Source of the DNA: Candidatus Thiodiazotropha endoloripes
GTDB taxonomy: Bacteria; Pseudomonadota; Gammaproteobacteria; Chromatiales; Chromatiaceae
Reading direction: 5' to 3'
DNA length: 64,000 bases
Assembly (NCBI GenBank): GCA_001709035.1
Contig: LVKA01000019.1
Coordinates: 248,001-312,000, forward strand
The number at the start of each line of letters is the position of its first letter. The first letter of the stretch is position 1. Made by a program: the position numbers and the translations under genes. The notes beneath the pieces are model-generated. The model was not told the origin of the DNA, did not search any database, and saw only the letters and a program-made list of their open reading frames with translations. Positions 19,256-30,403 of this stretch are shown here, in pieces.

Positions 19256-20116
19256 TCAAACGGCGGCTGCACCACCCACGATCTCGGAGATCTCCTGGGT
19301 AATCGCTGCCTGACGGGCCTTGTTGTAGATCAGTTGCAATTCATCAATCAGGTTCTTCGCATTGTCGGATGCGGATTTCATCGCAACCATTCGTGCCGAC
19401 TGCTCACAGGCGCCATTCTCAACCACGGCCTGATAAACCAGAGACTCGACATATCTACCCAGTAGGTTGTCGAGAACTTCTTTCGAATCAGGCTCGTAAA
19501 TATAGTCCCAGTGATGCTTCAGTTCCTCTTCCATCGTGGATGGAATGGGTACCAGCTGCTCAAAGGTGGGACTCTGCGTCATGGTATTGACGAAGCTGTT
19601 GTAGGCGATGTAAATACGGTCGATCTTACCTTCCGCATAGGCATCCAGCATGACCTTCACGGTACCGATCAGATCCTCGATGTGCGGCATGTCACCCAGA
19701 TGTGTTGCCTGACTGACGATGTTGCCACCAAAACGCCCGAAGAAACCCAATGCCTTATTACCGATGGTGCAAAATTCAACCTCGGTGCCGGCATCCCGGT
19801 GTTCCTTCAACTCTTTGACCAGCTTGCGGAACAGGTTGTTGTTCAGACCGCCGCACAGACCCCGGTCTGAAGAGACGATGATGTAGCCAACCCGTTTCAC
19901 TTCACGTTCAATCATGAACGTGTGCTTGTACTCCGGATGAGCATGAAAAAGGTGACCGATTACTTTACGCATCTTTTCAGCATAGGGGCGTGTCGCCGCC
20001 ATGCGGTTCTGCGCCTTCCGCATCTTGGAAGCGGCCACCATCTCCATAGCCTTGGTGATCTTGCTCGTATTCTTGATACTGCCGATCTGTGTCCGGATCT
20101 CTTTTGCACCCGCCAT
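19256..20116 (-). CDS. atpG: F1 ATP synthase gamma subunit
   Basis: The 286-residue central stalk protein begins [36 protein letters not shown] and ends with the matching long C-terminal helix ([43 protein letters not shown]). It is 32 nt after atpA. Confidence 0.97.
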   Translation of the reverse strand: MAGAKEIRTQIGSIKNTSKITKAMEMVAASKMRKAQNRMAATRPYAEKMRKVIGHLFHAHPEYKHTFMIEREVKRVGYIIVSSDRGLCGGLNNNLFRKLVKELKEHRDAGTEVEFCTIGNKALGFFGRFGGNIVSQATHLGDMPHIEDLIGTVKVMLDAYAEGKIDRIYIAYNSFVNTMTQSPTFEQLVPIPSTMEEELKHHWDYIYEPDSKEVLDNLLGRYVESLVYQAVVENGACEQSARMVAMKSASDNAKNLIDELQLIYNKARQAAITQEISEIVGGAAAV

Positions 20117-20148
20117 AGCTTAAACCCTATTTCGTGATTGCCCGACGT

Positions 20149-21690
20149 CTACCAAGTGTGGTTGGCTTTGAAGTCTTTCAGAGCATCGTGGAGAGCTTGC
20201 TCGATCTCGGCATTGTAGTCGCCGGCTTCATCGATCTTGTCCATCAGCTCTTTCTGATTACTCTTCATATAGCCCTGAAGCGATGATTCGAAGTCCACAA
20301 CTTTGTTCGCATCAACGTCATCCAGGTAGCCTTCGTTGGCGGCAAACAGTGAGACACCCATGCCAGATACGGAGAGTGGTGAATATTGCGCCTGCTTCAT
20401 CAACTCAGTGACACGCTCACCACGTTCCAGCTGCTTACGCGTCGCTTCGTCAAGATCGGAAGCAAACTGAGAGAAAGCCGCCAGCTCACGATATTGGGCC
20501 AGGGCCAGACGAACACCGCCACCCAGCTTCTTGATGATCTTGGTTTGAGCAGAGCCACCCACACGGGATACGGAGAGACCGGCGTTGATCGCAGGTCGAA
20601 TACCCGCATTGAACAGATCCGCCTCAAGGAAGATCTGGCCGTCGGTAATCGAGATTACGTTGGTGGGTACGAATGCGGATACGTCGCCAGCCTGTGTCTC
20701 GATGATCGGCAATGCGGTCAGAGAACCGGTTTGACCCTTCACCTTACCACCCGTGTTCTTCTCCACATAAGTGGCATTGACTCGAGCTGCGCGCTCCAGC
20801 AGACGGGAGTGCAGATAGAAAACATCACCCGGATAGGCCTCACGACCTGGTGGACGACGCAGCAGCAAGGATACCTGGCGATAAGCCCAGGCCTGCTTGG
20901 TCAGATCATCGTAGATGATCAGCGCATCTTCGCCCTTGTCGCGGAAGTATTCACCCATGGTACAGCCGGAGTAGGGGGCGATGAACTGCATCGCTGCAGA
21001 GACCGCCGCCGGGGCTGCCACAATGATGGTGTGGTCCATGGCGTCATGCTCTTCGAGCTTGCGCACCACCTGGGCGATGGTTGAGTTCTTCTGGCCAACC
21101 GCCACGTAGATACATTTTACGCCGGTGCCCTTCTGATTGATGATCGCATCGATGGCTACCGCAGACTTACCGGTCTGACGGTCACCGATGATCAACTCAC
21201 GCTGACCACGACCGATCGGCACCATGGCGTCGATCGCCTTGATACCGGTCTGTACCGGCTGGTCAACCGACTTACGCTCGATTACGCCTGGAGCAACTTT
21301 CTCGATGGGTGAGGTCTCGTCGGCCTTGATGTCGCCTTTGCCGTCCATGGGGTTACCCAGGGAGTCGACAACACGACCCAGCAAACCCTCACCAACCGGG
21401 ACTTCCAGAACGCGACCGGTACATTTTACTGCATCGCCTTCACTCAAGTGCTTGTAATCACCCAGCACCACGGCACCGACTGAGTCGCGCTCCAGGTTAA
21501 GCGCCAGACCGTAAGTGTTACCCGGGAACTCCAGCATCTCGTAAGACATGACATCTTCGAGACCATGGATGCGGGCAATACCATCAGTCAAGCTGATGAT
21601 CGTACCCTCGTTACGGGCTTCGGTTTTAAGATCGAATTTTTCGATCTTGCTTTTGATCAGTTCGCTGATCTCGGATGGATTGAGTTGCAT
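20149..21690 (-). CDS. atpA: F1 ATP synthase alpha subunit
   Basis: The 513-residue non-catalytic nucleotide-binding subunit starts [16 protein letters not shown]; an in-frame start 54 nt further upstream is rejected because it lies inside atpH and would add unrelated residues. Walker A is GDRQTGKS, and the signature [17 protein letters not shown] and catalytic-arginine region are intact. It is 13 nt after atpH. Confidence 0.97.
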   Translation of the reverse strand: MQLNPSEISELIKSKIEKFDLKTEARNEGTIISLTDGIARIHGLEDVMSYEMLEFPGNTYGLALNLERDSVGAVVLGDYKHLSEGDAVKCTGRVLEVPVGEGLLGRVVDSLGNPMDGKGDIKADETSPIEKVAPGVIERKSVDQPVQTGIKAIDAMVPIGRGQRELIIGDRQTGKSAVAIDAIINQKGTGVKCIYVAVGQKNSTIAQVVRKLEEHDAMDHTIIVAAPAAVSAAMQFIAPYSGCTMGEYFRDKGEDALIIYDDLTKQAWAYRQVSLLLRRPPGREAYPGDVFYLHSRLLERAARVNATYVEKNTGGKVKGQTGSLTALPIIETQAGDVSAFVPTNVISITDGQIFLEADLFNAGIRPAINAGLSVSRVGGSAQTKIIKKLGGGVRLALAQYRELAAFSQFASDLDEATRKQLERGERVTELMKQAQYSPLSVSGMGVSLFAANEGYLDDVDANKVVDFESSLQGYMKSNQKELMDKIDEAGDYNAEIEQALHDALKDFKANHTW

Positions 21691-21703
21691 GATGGCTTCT
21701 CGC

Positions 21704-22243
21704 TTAGATTCCCAATTCGTTAGCCAGTTGCTGAAGTTGACCACGGACGGAGCCGTCGATCACCATATCCCCGGCGCGGATGTGAACACCACCGATCAGG
21801 TCGGTGTCCTTGTCGCTGGTGATGGTGATATCGCGTCCCAACTTGGCCTTCAAGGCATCGGCAATAAGTTTTTCCTGCGCGGGCTTGAGTGCATAAGCAG
21901 TGGTGACGTGGACATTCATCACCTTCTCCTTTTCCGCTTTGAGCTCAGCAAAGAGTGCATTGATCTCCGGTAACACCTGAAGACGGCGGTTCTGAACCAG
22001 AACACGGATCAGATTACTGCCTTCATCGGTTACCCGGCCGCCGGCAATTTCCAGCAGCAGCTCGGTCAGTGCCGGCTGATCGATCAGTGGGTTGCCGACA
22101 ACTTTGGCAACCGCTTCATCCTCTACGACAGAGGATAGAAAGGTCAGCATCTCATGCCACAGCTCGAGCTTGCTCTGCTCATCGGCATGAGCAAACACGG
22201 CTTCCGCGTAGGGACGGGCGATTGTGGTAGCTTCACCGGCCAT
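21704..22243 (-). CDS. atpH: F1 ATP synthase delta subunit
   Basis: The 179-residue stator protein has the N-terminal helical bundle ([14 protein letters not shown]) and the conserved C-terminal block [32 protein letters not shown]. It links the b dimer to the top of F1. Confidence 0.96.
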   Translation of the reverse strand: MAGEATTIARPYAEAVFAHADEQSKLELWHEMLTFLSSVVEDEAVAKVVGNPLIDQPALTELLLEIAGGRVTDEGSNLIRVLVQNRRLQVLPEINALFAELKAEKEKVMNVHVTTAYALKPAQEKLIADALKAKLGRDITITSDKDTDLIGGVHIRAGDMVIDGSVRGQLQQLANELGI

Positions 22244-22252
22244 AGTTCTGCC

Positions 22253-22723
22253 CTAAATCTCTTCGGCCAAAGCCGCGACTATGTCCTGATGTGCGTCGGC
22301 GCTGATCTCTTTCTTGAGAATCTTTTCAGCACCGGCCACAGCAAGCATTCCGACCTTTTCACGCAGCTGTTCGCGTGCGCGATTGGCTTCCTGCTCGATT
22401 TCAGACTGTGCAGCGGTGAGGATACGGTCGCCTTCTACGCGAGCTGTATCCTTGGACTCATCGACGATTTCGGCTGCGCGCTTTTGAGCCTGGGCTACGA
22501 TCTCCGCAGCCTGTGCCTTGGCTTCATGCAGCACATCCTTGGCCCGCTCCTTGGCAAGCTCCTGTTCGTGCTGGCCTCGCTCGGCTGCGGCCAGTCCGTC
22601 GGCGATCTCCTTTTTACGGGTTTCCAGCGCTCCCATGATCGGGGTCCAGACATACTTCATGGTGAACCACACGAACACCGCGAAAGAGAGCAGCTGACCT
22701 ATAAGAGTCAGATTGATGTTCAT
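22253..22723 (-). CDS. atpF: Fo ATP synthase b subunit
   Basis: The 156-residue protein has one N-terminal membrane helix ([22 protein letters not shown]) followed by a long charged Ala/Glu-rich coiled coil, with the length of the standard proteobacterial b subunit. One b gene is present, so a homodimer is expected. Confidence 0.96.
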   Translation of the reverse strand: MNINLTLIGQLLSFAVFVWFTMKYVWTPIMGALETRKKEIADGLAAAERGQHEQELAKERAKDVLHEAKAQAAEIVAQAQKRAAEIVDESKDTARVEGDRILTAAQSEIEQEANRAREQLREKVGMLAVAGAEKILKKEISADAHQDIVAALAEEI

Positions 22724-22775
22724 CCCGGAATTACCTCTCGTTGGACGAGATGAGAGAGAGTTCGCTCAAAACTGC

Positions 22776-23036
<261 letters not shown>

Positions 23037-23049
23037 TTAAGAAAAAAGA

Positions 23050-24302
<1,253 letters not shown>

Positions 24303-24443
24303 GCCGGTTTCCCGGTACCCCTATACGAGCCTATCCAGCAAGGAGGGAGGAGTATAAGGGGTCTGGAATATAAGGTCAAAGGATAGATGCATAAATTTTT
24401 TAATAGACAATATCTATAAATGGCTATTTTTTTGCTTTTGAAC

Positions 24444-24469
24444 GCTGCTTTTTGGTTTAAAACAGCAGC
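24444..24469 (-). terminator. Hairpin upstream of the atp operon, downstream of bufD
   Basis: GCTGCT and AGCAGC (24444-24449 and 24464-24469) can pair around a 14-nt T/A-rich loop; downstream on the minus strand is an A-rich rather than T-rich stretch. A second dyad (24487-24500 with 24520-24532, core ACCACCTCG / CGAGGTGGT) lies closer to the bufD stop. Together they probably separate bufD from the atp operon; the atp promoter should lie between 24303 and 24443. Confidence 0.45.
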
Positions 24470-24552
24470 TTAGGGTTATTGCAAACGATCAACCACCTCG
24501 CGAGCGGGGTGAGCGTCTCCGAGGTGGTGATCGATTATCAGTCAGACAATTC

Positions 24553-24993
24553 CTAGCGGCGCAAGAATAACTGGTCGAGTGACGCCTGGCCAGCACCGTG
24601 ACGGATCAGATAGAGCAGAGCGATAGCCCACCACATATGCACATTCCAGGCATCCGGATAGACAAACAGTTGAATCACTACTGTCATGCCCAGCAGGGAG
24701 AGGGCGGCGAAGCGGGTGAACAGACCGAATACCAACAGGATGGGAAACAGATGCTCCGCATAGGTTGCCAGGTGGGCGGCCAGCTCATGGGGGATCAGCG
24801 GCACCTTGTACTCATGCTCAAACAGGAAGTAGGTTGATTGGGAGATATCGAGAAATCCCGACACCTTGGTGCGGCCAGAGCTCCAGAACGTATAGGCGAC
24901 AGCTCCCCGGGCAAGCAGGGCGATCAGCCAGTCAGGAACCAGCTTTGCAATGAAGTCGAAAAGAGAGATCAGGCCGTTAACTATTGTATTCAT
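24553..24993 (-). CDS. bufD: DoxX-family membrane protein of the bufferin locus (BufD-like)
   Basis: The 146-residue protein has four hydrophobic segments. GLISLFDFIAKLVPDWLIALLARGAVAYTFWSSGRTKV, the HLATYAEHLFPILLVFGL segment and VHMWWAIALLYLIRHGAG with a basic pair are DoxX-like. DoxX-type proteins accompany many bufferin operons, where they are proposed to act in the membrane, perhaps with quinol oxidation. It follows bufC by 141 nt and may have its own promoter. The function is inferred from context. Confidence 0.78.
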   Translation of the reverse strand: MNTIVNGLISLFDFIAKLVPDWLIALLARGAVAYTFWSSGRTKVSGFLDISQSTYFLFEHEYKVPLIPHELAAHLATYAEHLFPILLVFGLFTRFAALSLLGMTVVIQLFVYPDAWNVHMWWAIALLYLIRHGAGQASLDQLFLRR

Positions 24994-25134
24994 GATGTCA
25001 CTACTTAGTATCGTTATTGGTTAGGGAACCTCTGAAAAAACCACCAGGTGCAGAAGGCGGTCGTCCATCGGTTCTACACACCCGTCATCGCGGGATGGTG
25101 ATCGTCGAATCGATCTGAGCTTGCTGAGTTGTGC

Positions 25135-25899
25135 TCACATGGCACAAAACGTCCCATCAAACAGATGACGGGAGAAAAATTGCCCCAAATCGAATTGCGG
25201 ATCCGTTTGATTCGTTGCTTCGAAGGCCTCACCGATGGTCGCCGAGGCCATGAGCTGTCTGACAAACTCGAACTCACCCTCCGAGACAACCCTGACCTGG
25301 ACCTCATTGTCCGGTCTTACGACAATCAACCGGCAGGCTCCCTCATCCAGCGAGATCAGCTCATCCTGATCGTCGGACTGGTTGACTGACCAGATCCGAT
25401 GGATGGGAAAATCGGAGGCCAGAAGCTGCAATGAAGGGTGGACACGAAGCTGAAGTTTGGCGAAGGCCTCTTCAGACAGATTCTGTAGTTGATCCGGCTG
25501 CAGAGGGAACGCATCCGCCGCGTGATAGGCCGCTGTCCAGGTAAACTCCAGACGGGCCACATCAGTCAGGTAGGGCAATCCCGACAGCTCGGGTATCGTC
25601 TGCAGAAAGTCGGCAAACAGGTCGCCATATAACAACAGCGTTCGATCCCTGGGGGGATGTTGTCGTACATAGGCGGTGGCCAGCATACGAAAAGCCTCAT
25701 CTCCCACCAGGCGCTTCACCACCGGGAACATATCCGCCAATGCATCACCATTGAGGACAATGAAGTTATTACGGTAGACCTGGAATCTCTGCCGTGCCAA
25801 ATCGTCGTCCTGCAACATTTCCAACAGGGCACCGTCCGGCGCATCGGCGGTTCTCAGTCCATCACAAAAGCTTCTTTGCAGCTCAGCCAGTAACGACAT
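25135..25899 (-). CDS. bufC: DUF2063 family partner of an MNIO enzyme (BufC/HvfC-like)
   Basis: The 254-residue protein starts MSLLAELQRSFCDGL at 25899, where GGAGG lies 6 nt upstream; a longer in-frame start is rejected. Residues about 5-95 match the DUF2063 domain (QRFQVYRNNFIVLNGDALADMFPVVKRLVGDEAFRMLATAYVRQHPP). The rest is a second, less conserved domain. In characterised MNIO systems such proteins bring the precursor peptide to the enzyme. It overlaps bufB by 17 nt, so the two are probably made in equal amounts. A DNA-binding label sometimes given to this family is not supported by the context. Confidence 0.85.
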   Translation of the reverse strand: MSLLAELQRSFCDGLRTADAPDGALLEMLQDDDLARQRFQVYRNNFIVLNGDALADMFPVVKRLVGDEAFRMLATAYVRQHPPRDRTLLLYGDLFADFLQTIPELSGLPYLTDVARLEFTWTAAYHAADAFPLQPDQLQNLSEEAFAKLQLRVHPSLQLLASDFPIHRIWSVNQSDDQDELISLDEGACRLIVVRPDNEVQVRVVSEGEFEFVRQLMASATIGEAFEATNQTDPQFDLGQFFSRHLFDGTFCAM

Positions 25900-26773
25900 T
25901 TCGGACCTCCGTTTCAGCAACAGCATCGATCAGACTCTGCGCGGAAGAGACCTCCTCCAGCAGCTGAGGAAACTCGGGAATGTTGCTGTCCCACTCGATC
26001 AGGGTTGGCGCCAAACCGAACTGGGATATGAACGCCTGATAGAGACTCCATACCTCGGAACAGACCGGTGATCCGTGATCGTCGATTCTCAAGGTGCGGC
26101 CCTCGACCTGTTGTACCGAATGTCCTGAGAGGTGGATCTCCCCGATCAGCTCGATCGGTATCTCTGATAAATAGTCATCGATGTTCCAGCCATGATTCGT
26201 GCAGGAAACAAAAACATTGTTTACATCTACCAGCAGACCGGCGCCGCTACGTTTTGCAGCTTCCACATAGAATACCTGCTCTGGCATTTCACTGGCCTTG
26301 AACTGCAAATAGCTGGAGGGATTCTCGATCAGTATCTGCCTCTGCAGATACTCCTGAACCTGCTCGATGTGTTCAACCATGACCTGCAGACTCTCTTCCG
26401 TATAGACCAGAGGCATCAGATCGTGGGTATACCATTCGTAGCCATGGCTCCAGGAGAGATGCTCTGAAACCAAGCCGGGTTCGAACCTGTCCACCAGACT
26501 CTTCAACTGCTGCAGATGCTCCCTATCCAATGGCAGATGACTGCCAAGGGAGGTACCGACACTGTGCAGCGAGATGGGATAGTCCTGGCGAATCTTTTCA
26601 AGGTAGCGCAAGGGTGGTCCACCCTTACCCATATAATTTTCGGGATGGATCTCAAACCAGCCGATGTCTGGCTGATCCTCGATCACGGATTGATAGTGTT
26701 GCGGCTTCAAACCCGCCCCGGCCCTTATCGGTACCGGCGCGGGTGCTCTGCCAGACGCTTGCATTGTTTCCAT
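25883..26773 (-). CDS. bufB: DUF692 multinuclear non-haem iron oxidative enzyme (BufB-like)
   Basis: The 296-residue protein is a TIM-barrel DUF692/MNIO enzyme. Candidate metal ligands are visible in conserved phrases: FEIHPENYMG, SLHSVGTSLGS, VSEHLSWS, LIENPSSYL, LVDVNNVFVSCTNHG, GEIHLSGH and DDHGSPV. MNIO enzymes oxidise cysteines of small precursor peptides; in bufferins the product is reported to be thiooxazole rings. The neighbouring gene encodes a secreted peptide with four Cys, the expected substrate. It follows bufA1 by 20 nt. Confidence 0.92.
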   Translation of the reverse strand: METMQASGRAPAPVPIRAGAGLKPQHYQSVIEDQPDIGWFEIHPENYMGKGGPPLRYLEKIRQDYPISLHSVGTSLGSHLPLDREHLQQLKSLVDRFEPGLVSEHLSWSHGYEWYTHDLMPLVYTEESLQVMVEHIEQVQEYLQRQILIENPSSYLQFKASEMPEQVFYVEAAKRSGAGLLVDVNNVFVSCTNHGWNIDDYLSEIPIELIGEIHLSGHSVQQVEGRTLRIDDHGSPVCSEVWSLYQAFISQFGLAPTLIEWDSNIPEFPQLLEEVSSAQSLIDAVAETEVRNVVTG

Positions 26774-26793
26774 GTCAGGTCCAGCAGATCAGC

Positions 26794-27051
26794 TTATTTT
26801 TCAGCCAGGCTGCCACCGACGATCTTTTCGCAGGTACCTTTGAGTACCAGCATCCAGGCATTGCCCTGTGCGTCAGTGGTAGAGGTGCCGGCACAGCTGG
26901 TGCCCGGACCAGCGGCGCAATCGTTCTTACCGGCTTTGGCTACGCCGAAACACTTTTCAGTATCAGCTGCGTTAGCCACACCAACAGGAGAGAGCGCCAA
27001 AGCAGTGGTAATTGCGCCGGCGACGAGTGCAGAAGTGGACGTTTTTTTCAT
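26794..27051 (-). CDS. bufA1: Bufferin-type RiPP precursor (DUF2282, BufA1-like)
   Basis: The 85-residue precursor has a clear Sec signal (residues 1-28, cleavage after VANA) and a mature part of about 57 residues with four Cys: 34, 45, 53 and 74. The spacing ([22 protein letters not shown]) is that of DUF2282/BufA1 proteins, whose signal sequence also serves as RiPP leader. Modified bufferins bind copper in the periplasm. The strong ribosome site GGAGGAG lies 6 nt upstream of the ATG. It is the first gene of the bufA1-bufB-bufC(-bufD) cluster. Confidence 0.92.
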   Translation of the reverse strand: MKKTSTSALVAGAITTALALSPVGVANAADTEKCFGVAKAGKNDCAAGPGTSCAGTSTTDAQGNAWMLVLKGTCEKIVGGSLAEK

Positions 27052-27788
27052 GATTAACTCCTCCGAGAGAGTGTTGTTTTAAAGAATCGATAGTGATGCG
27101 ATTACCGCATTTCGTTCATTCGAGCATGGAGAAAGAACCCCTTGTGTGTGTAATTACGTCTTCAACACTTTTTCGGATTCACTTTTCCATCTCTTTTTTA
27201 CAAATCCCTTCGTTTAATTCATCAGTGAAATTGTGGTTAAACATGAAACCTCAATCCGACCTTTCAAATAAACGGCGGTAACACAACAGAGATCAGATAT
27301 CTGCTTGTGTTGTTTACAACATAGCATCTGTCGCTGGGATAGATATTAACGAAAGTATCACAGTGTATAGGGGCTTTATGTGGCGTAATCCCTTTCAATC
27401 AGACAACTCAATGACCGGTTTCGGAGATCAGAGAATGGACTAACACATTGATAAAATGACAACTCATCCACAAGCTGCTGTTAAGACCAACAACCCATGG
27501 TGTGTCAATTCATGTGATTTGCAATTCGCCGTTTCCTAACTTTTCTATCACACGACAGATGAAACGGCAGCTATTCCACTCTTAAGTACAAAGAAGATGA
27601 TGAATATGGCTGAGCGCCATGGGTGTTTTGACATCCAGTAGGTCGGTTCAATCGGCCGACAAATTAGCTGGGTAAGCTTATCATCCACAATAGTGAAGCC
27701 CGGCCAGCAGGAGCTGCTGACGTAATGGTTAAGTGCCGAAGATTGGTTTTGGTTTAAGGCCTGCTAACAGGCCCTAGGCATTCGACCA
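27052..27788. other. 737-bp non-coding region between bufA1 and parB
   Basis: No convincing gene is seen on either strand; short frames here lack ribosome sites and family resemblance. The part next to 27051 must hold the buf promoter. A stem-loop (AACACAA 27280-27286 with TTGTGTT 27305-27311, plus inner CAGA/TCTG pairing) lies in the middle. The parB-proximal end carries a hairpin copy of the dispersed repeat (27756-27778). A small RNA or leader is possible but unproven. Confidence 0.5.
27756..27778 (-). repeat. Dispersed repeat with hairpin, after parB
   Basis: On the minus strand it reads CCTAGGGCCTGTTAGCAGGCC, containing a 6-bp stem GGCCTG / CAGGCC with a 4-nt loop. It begins 10 nt beyond the parB stop. 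It shares the core TAGGGCCTGTTA with copies near 13387, 32485 and 38273. It could act as a weak terminator, though no T-run follows. Confidence 0.6.
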
Positions 27789-28685
27789 CTATTTTATATG
27801 GTCCAGGATTCCTTCCAACTCATCCAGACTGTTGTAACCGATCACCAGTTTGCCTTTACCCTTGGAACCCTGTTGCAGATCCACGTTGGCACCCAGCTTT
27901 TCCGACAGATCGGTGACCAGGCGTTTGATGTCCGGATCGACCTGCTGGGCGGCACGTTTGGGTTTCGGGTTTTCAGACTCATTCTGCATCCGTCGCACCA
28001 GGCGTTCGGTCTCCCGCACCGACAACCCTTGGCTCACCACCAGATTGGCCGCTCTGGTCTGATCTTCACCCTTCAATCCGAGCAGGGTGCGGGCATGGCC
28101 CATTTCGATTCGGCCCGATTCGACCAGCCCTTTGACCTCTTCATTGAGCTCCAGCAGACGCAGAAGGTTGGTCACCGTGGTACGCGATTTACCCACCGCT
28201 TTGGCCACTTCCTGATGGGTCAGTCCGAACTCATGCAGCAGTCGGCTCAGGGCATTCGCCTCTTCCAATGGATTGAGATCCTCCCGCTGGATATTCTCAA
28301 TCAGCCCCATCGCCATGGCGGCCTCTTCGGTGACCTCTTTGATCACCACGGGGATCTCATCCAATCCCGCCTGCTGGGCGGCCCGCCAGCGTCGTTCACC
28401 GGCAATCAGTTCGTAGCGATCATTCTCCACGGCACGAACGACCACCGGCTGAATCACCCCTTGAGCGGCAATCGAGTCGGCCAGCTCGCGCAGACTGTCC
28501 GGATCGAACTCACGCCGCGGTTGATAACGACCACGTTGAATCAGATCCACAGGCAGCCGAGACAGGTTGTCCCGCTTGCTCTCTTTACCGCTCTCGGTTG
28601 TTGCAACTTCCTCTTCCTTGTCAGCCTGCATGCCACCTAACAGGGCATCCAGTCCACGTCCTAATCCTCTTTTCTTTGCCGCCAT
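27789..28685 (-). CDS. parB: Chromosome partitioning protein ParB (CTPase clamp)
   Basis: The 298-residue protein has a basic N-terminus for ParA stimulation (AKKRGLGRGLDALLG), the CTP-binding domain with boxes I-III (QPVVVR, GERRWRAAQ, ENIQREDLNPLEEA), a helix-turn-helix (THQEVAKAVGKSRTTVTNLLRL) and a C-terminal dimerisation domain. ParB loads at parS and spreads. Two consensus parS sites are found about 16 kb away inside recF. The ATG is preceded by AAAAGAGAC. Confidence 0.97.
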   Translation of the reverse strand: MAAKKRGLGRGLDALLGGMQADKEEEVATTESGKESKRDNLSRLPVDLIQRGRYQPRREFDPDSLRELADSIAAQGVIQPVVVRAVENDRYELIAGERRWRAAQQAGLDEIPVVIKEVTEEAAMAMGLIENIQREDLNPLEEANALSRLLHEFGLTHQEVAKAVGKSRTTVTNLLRLLELNEEVKGLVESGRIEMGHARTLLGLKGEDQTRAANLVVSQGLSVRETERLVRRMQNESENPKPKRAAQQVDPDIKRLVTDLSEKLGANVDLQQGSKGKGKLVIGYNSLDELEGILDHIK

Positions 28686-28718
28686 GTCTCTTTTCCGTTA
28701 ATAACTATTTAGAACAGC

Positions 28719-28777
28719 CCTAAAAAGTGCGATTTTTAGGACTGACCAAAGGGGAGAGTAAGGCTTCTCCCCTTTGG
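28719..28777 (-). repeat. Two perfect inverted repeats between parA and parB
   Basis: The first dyad is CCTAAAAA (28719-28726) with TTTTTAGG (28733-28740). The second is CCAAAGGGGAGA (28746-28757) with TCTCCCCTTTGG (28766-28777). Both are perfect and lie in the 164-nt parA-parB gap. They could attenuate or process the shared transcript, or the GC-rich one could terminate it so that parB has its own promoter. Confidence 0.6.
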
Positions 28778-28849
28778 AAACCCCAAAAGCTGGGGTGTAA
28801 CCATTCAGATGGCCCTAAGAAACAGGGACCTCCTGAACAGTTACTTCTG

Positions 28850-29641
28850 CTATACCATTTGGGCTTCGCTTTGACGCATGCGATGCCGACGTATCAACTC
28901 ACTGGCCAGAGCCAGATAGGAGGTTGCGCCTCGGGATTGTTTATCATAGATCAACACCGGCAAACCGTGACTTGGCGCCTCGGCCACCCTGACATTGCGT
29001 GGAATGATGGTGTTGAACACGGCGTCTTTGAAATGGGCCAGCAGTTGACCGGACACATCAATGGCAAGATTGTTTCGAGGGTCGTGCATGGTGCGCAGGA
29101 ATCCTTCGATCTGCAGATTGCGATTGAGGTGGGAGCGTATCTGCTCAACGGTATTCATCAGTGCCGACAACCCTTCCAGTGCGTAGTACTCCGTCTGAAT
29201 GGGGATCAACACCCCATTGGCTGCCACCAGGGCGTTGAGGGTCAGCATATTCAGTGAAGGTGGACAGTCGACCAGAATATAGTCGTAGTCCTGCTTGGCC
29301 GGCGCCAGGGCGATATCAAGACGCTTTTCCCGCATCGATGTGTTCATCAATCCCACTTCGGCCGCGGTCAGATCCGCATTCGAGGGTATGACGTCGAACC
29401 CCCCTTCAGGGGAGGTCATCAGGGTTTCTCGCAGGGTGGCATCCCCGAGCAACAGCTCGCAGCTGGTGTTGTCCAGATTGTGTTTGTCGATACCACTACC
29501 CATACTGGCGTTGCCCTGGGGATCCAGGTCTACCAGCAGGACACGCTTTTTCATGGCGGCCAGGGAGGCGGCCAGATTAACCGTAGTGGTCGTCTTGCCG
29601 ACGCCGCCCTTCTGGTTGGCAATGGAGATGATGTAACCCAT
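28850..29641 (-). CDS. parA: Chromosome partitioning ATPase ParA (Soj type)
   Basis: The 263-residue protein has the deviant Walker A motif KGGVGKTTT (residues 11-19), the DLDPQGNAS switch block and [15 protein letters not shown]. It is the short chromosomal type without an N-terminal regulatory domain. It is transcribed after rsmG and before parB, an order conserved near origins. Confidence 0.97.
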   Translation of the reverse strand: MGYIISIANQKGGVGKTTTTVNLAASLAAMKKRVLLVDLDPQGNASMGSGIDKHNLDNTSCELLLGDATLRETLMTSPEGGFDVIPSNADLTAAEVGLMNTSMREKRLDIALAPAKQDYDYILVDCPPSLNMLTLNALVAANGVLIPIQTEYYALEGLSALMNTVEQIRSHLNRNLQIEGFLRTMHDPRNNLAIDVSGQLLAHFKDAVFNTIIPRNVRVAEAPSHGLPVLIYDKQSRGATSYLALASELIRRHRMRQSEAQMV

Positions 29642-29741
29642 GTTGGTCTACTTGATTCCACAGTTGCAGGAAGGGCCTATCATAACGGCACAGCCGCCGA
29701 AGGTGGTAACTTTCTTGGCAAAGTGCCCCTTGAAAGCTCGG

Positions 29742-30401
29742 TCAAAGGGGATTTTCCAGCTTCTCAGGCTCTCTGACGGAGACCAGACAGCGCTCCCCGT
29801 CGGTATAGGGCACACTCAGGGGCATTACATGGCACACATAATCGGCTGAAAGCTCACCGAGCTCCTGCTGCGGATTACGCCCTTTCATCGCCAGCAGCAG
29901 ACTCTCGCGATTGCGCAGGTGCCGACTCACATCAAGCAACTCGGAAAGGGTGGTGACCGCACGGGCCGTCAACACTTGATACGGGGCTTGCGGCCGATAG
30001 GCCTCGAGTCGACTGTGCAGCGGCAGACAGTGGTCCAGCCCCAGCTCCATCACTACCTGGCGCAGAAAGCGGACCTTTTTACTGTTGCTGTCGAGCAGGG
30101 TGAACTGCATATCCGGGCGCATGATTCCGAGAGGAATGCCCGGCAGACCTGGGCCTGTACCCATATCGAGACAGCGCTCTCCCTGCAGGTAGGGCAATAC
30201 AACCAGGCTGTCGAGCAGATGTCTGGAGACCATCTCCAGTGGATCGCGCACTGCGGTCAGATTGAAGGCCTTGTTCCATTTATGCATCAACGCCAGATAG
30301 TCGAGCAGTTGTTGCTGTTTGTCATCCTCCAACACCAGGCCCATCAATGCGGCACCTTCCGCAAGACGCCTACCACAAGCGATTCTGTCGAATCCGGCCA
30401 T
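29742..30401 (-). CDS. rsmG: 16S rRNA (guanine(527)-N7)-methyltransferase
   Basis: The 219-residue class I methyltransferase has the SAM motif DMGTGPGLPGIPLGI and the substrate phrases KWNKAFNLTAVRDP and VLTARAVTTLSELL. It methylates G527 of 16S rRNA. It starts only 2 nt after the mnmG stop, so coupling is likely. Confidence 0.96.
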   Translation of the reverse strand: MAGFDRIACGRRLAEGAALMGLVLEDDKQQQLLDYLALMHKWNKAFNLTAVRDPLEMVSRHLLDSLVVLPYLQGERCLDMGTGPGLPGIPLGIMRPDMQFTLLDSNSKKVRFLRQVVMELGLDHCLPLHSRLEAYRPQAPYQVLTARAVTTLSELLDVSRHLRNRESLLLAMKGRNPQQELGELSADYVCHVMPLSVPYTDGERCLVSVREPEKLENPL

Positions 30402-30403
30402 GG

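Noticed and set aside
25883-25926. Longer start for bufC
   Set aside because: The internal ATG at 25899 has GGAGG at ideal spacing and gives the family N-terminus.
26461-26481. tRNA-like GGTTCGAACC string
   Set aside because: It lies within the bufB coding sequence and no cloverleaf surrounds it.
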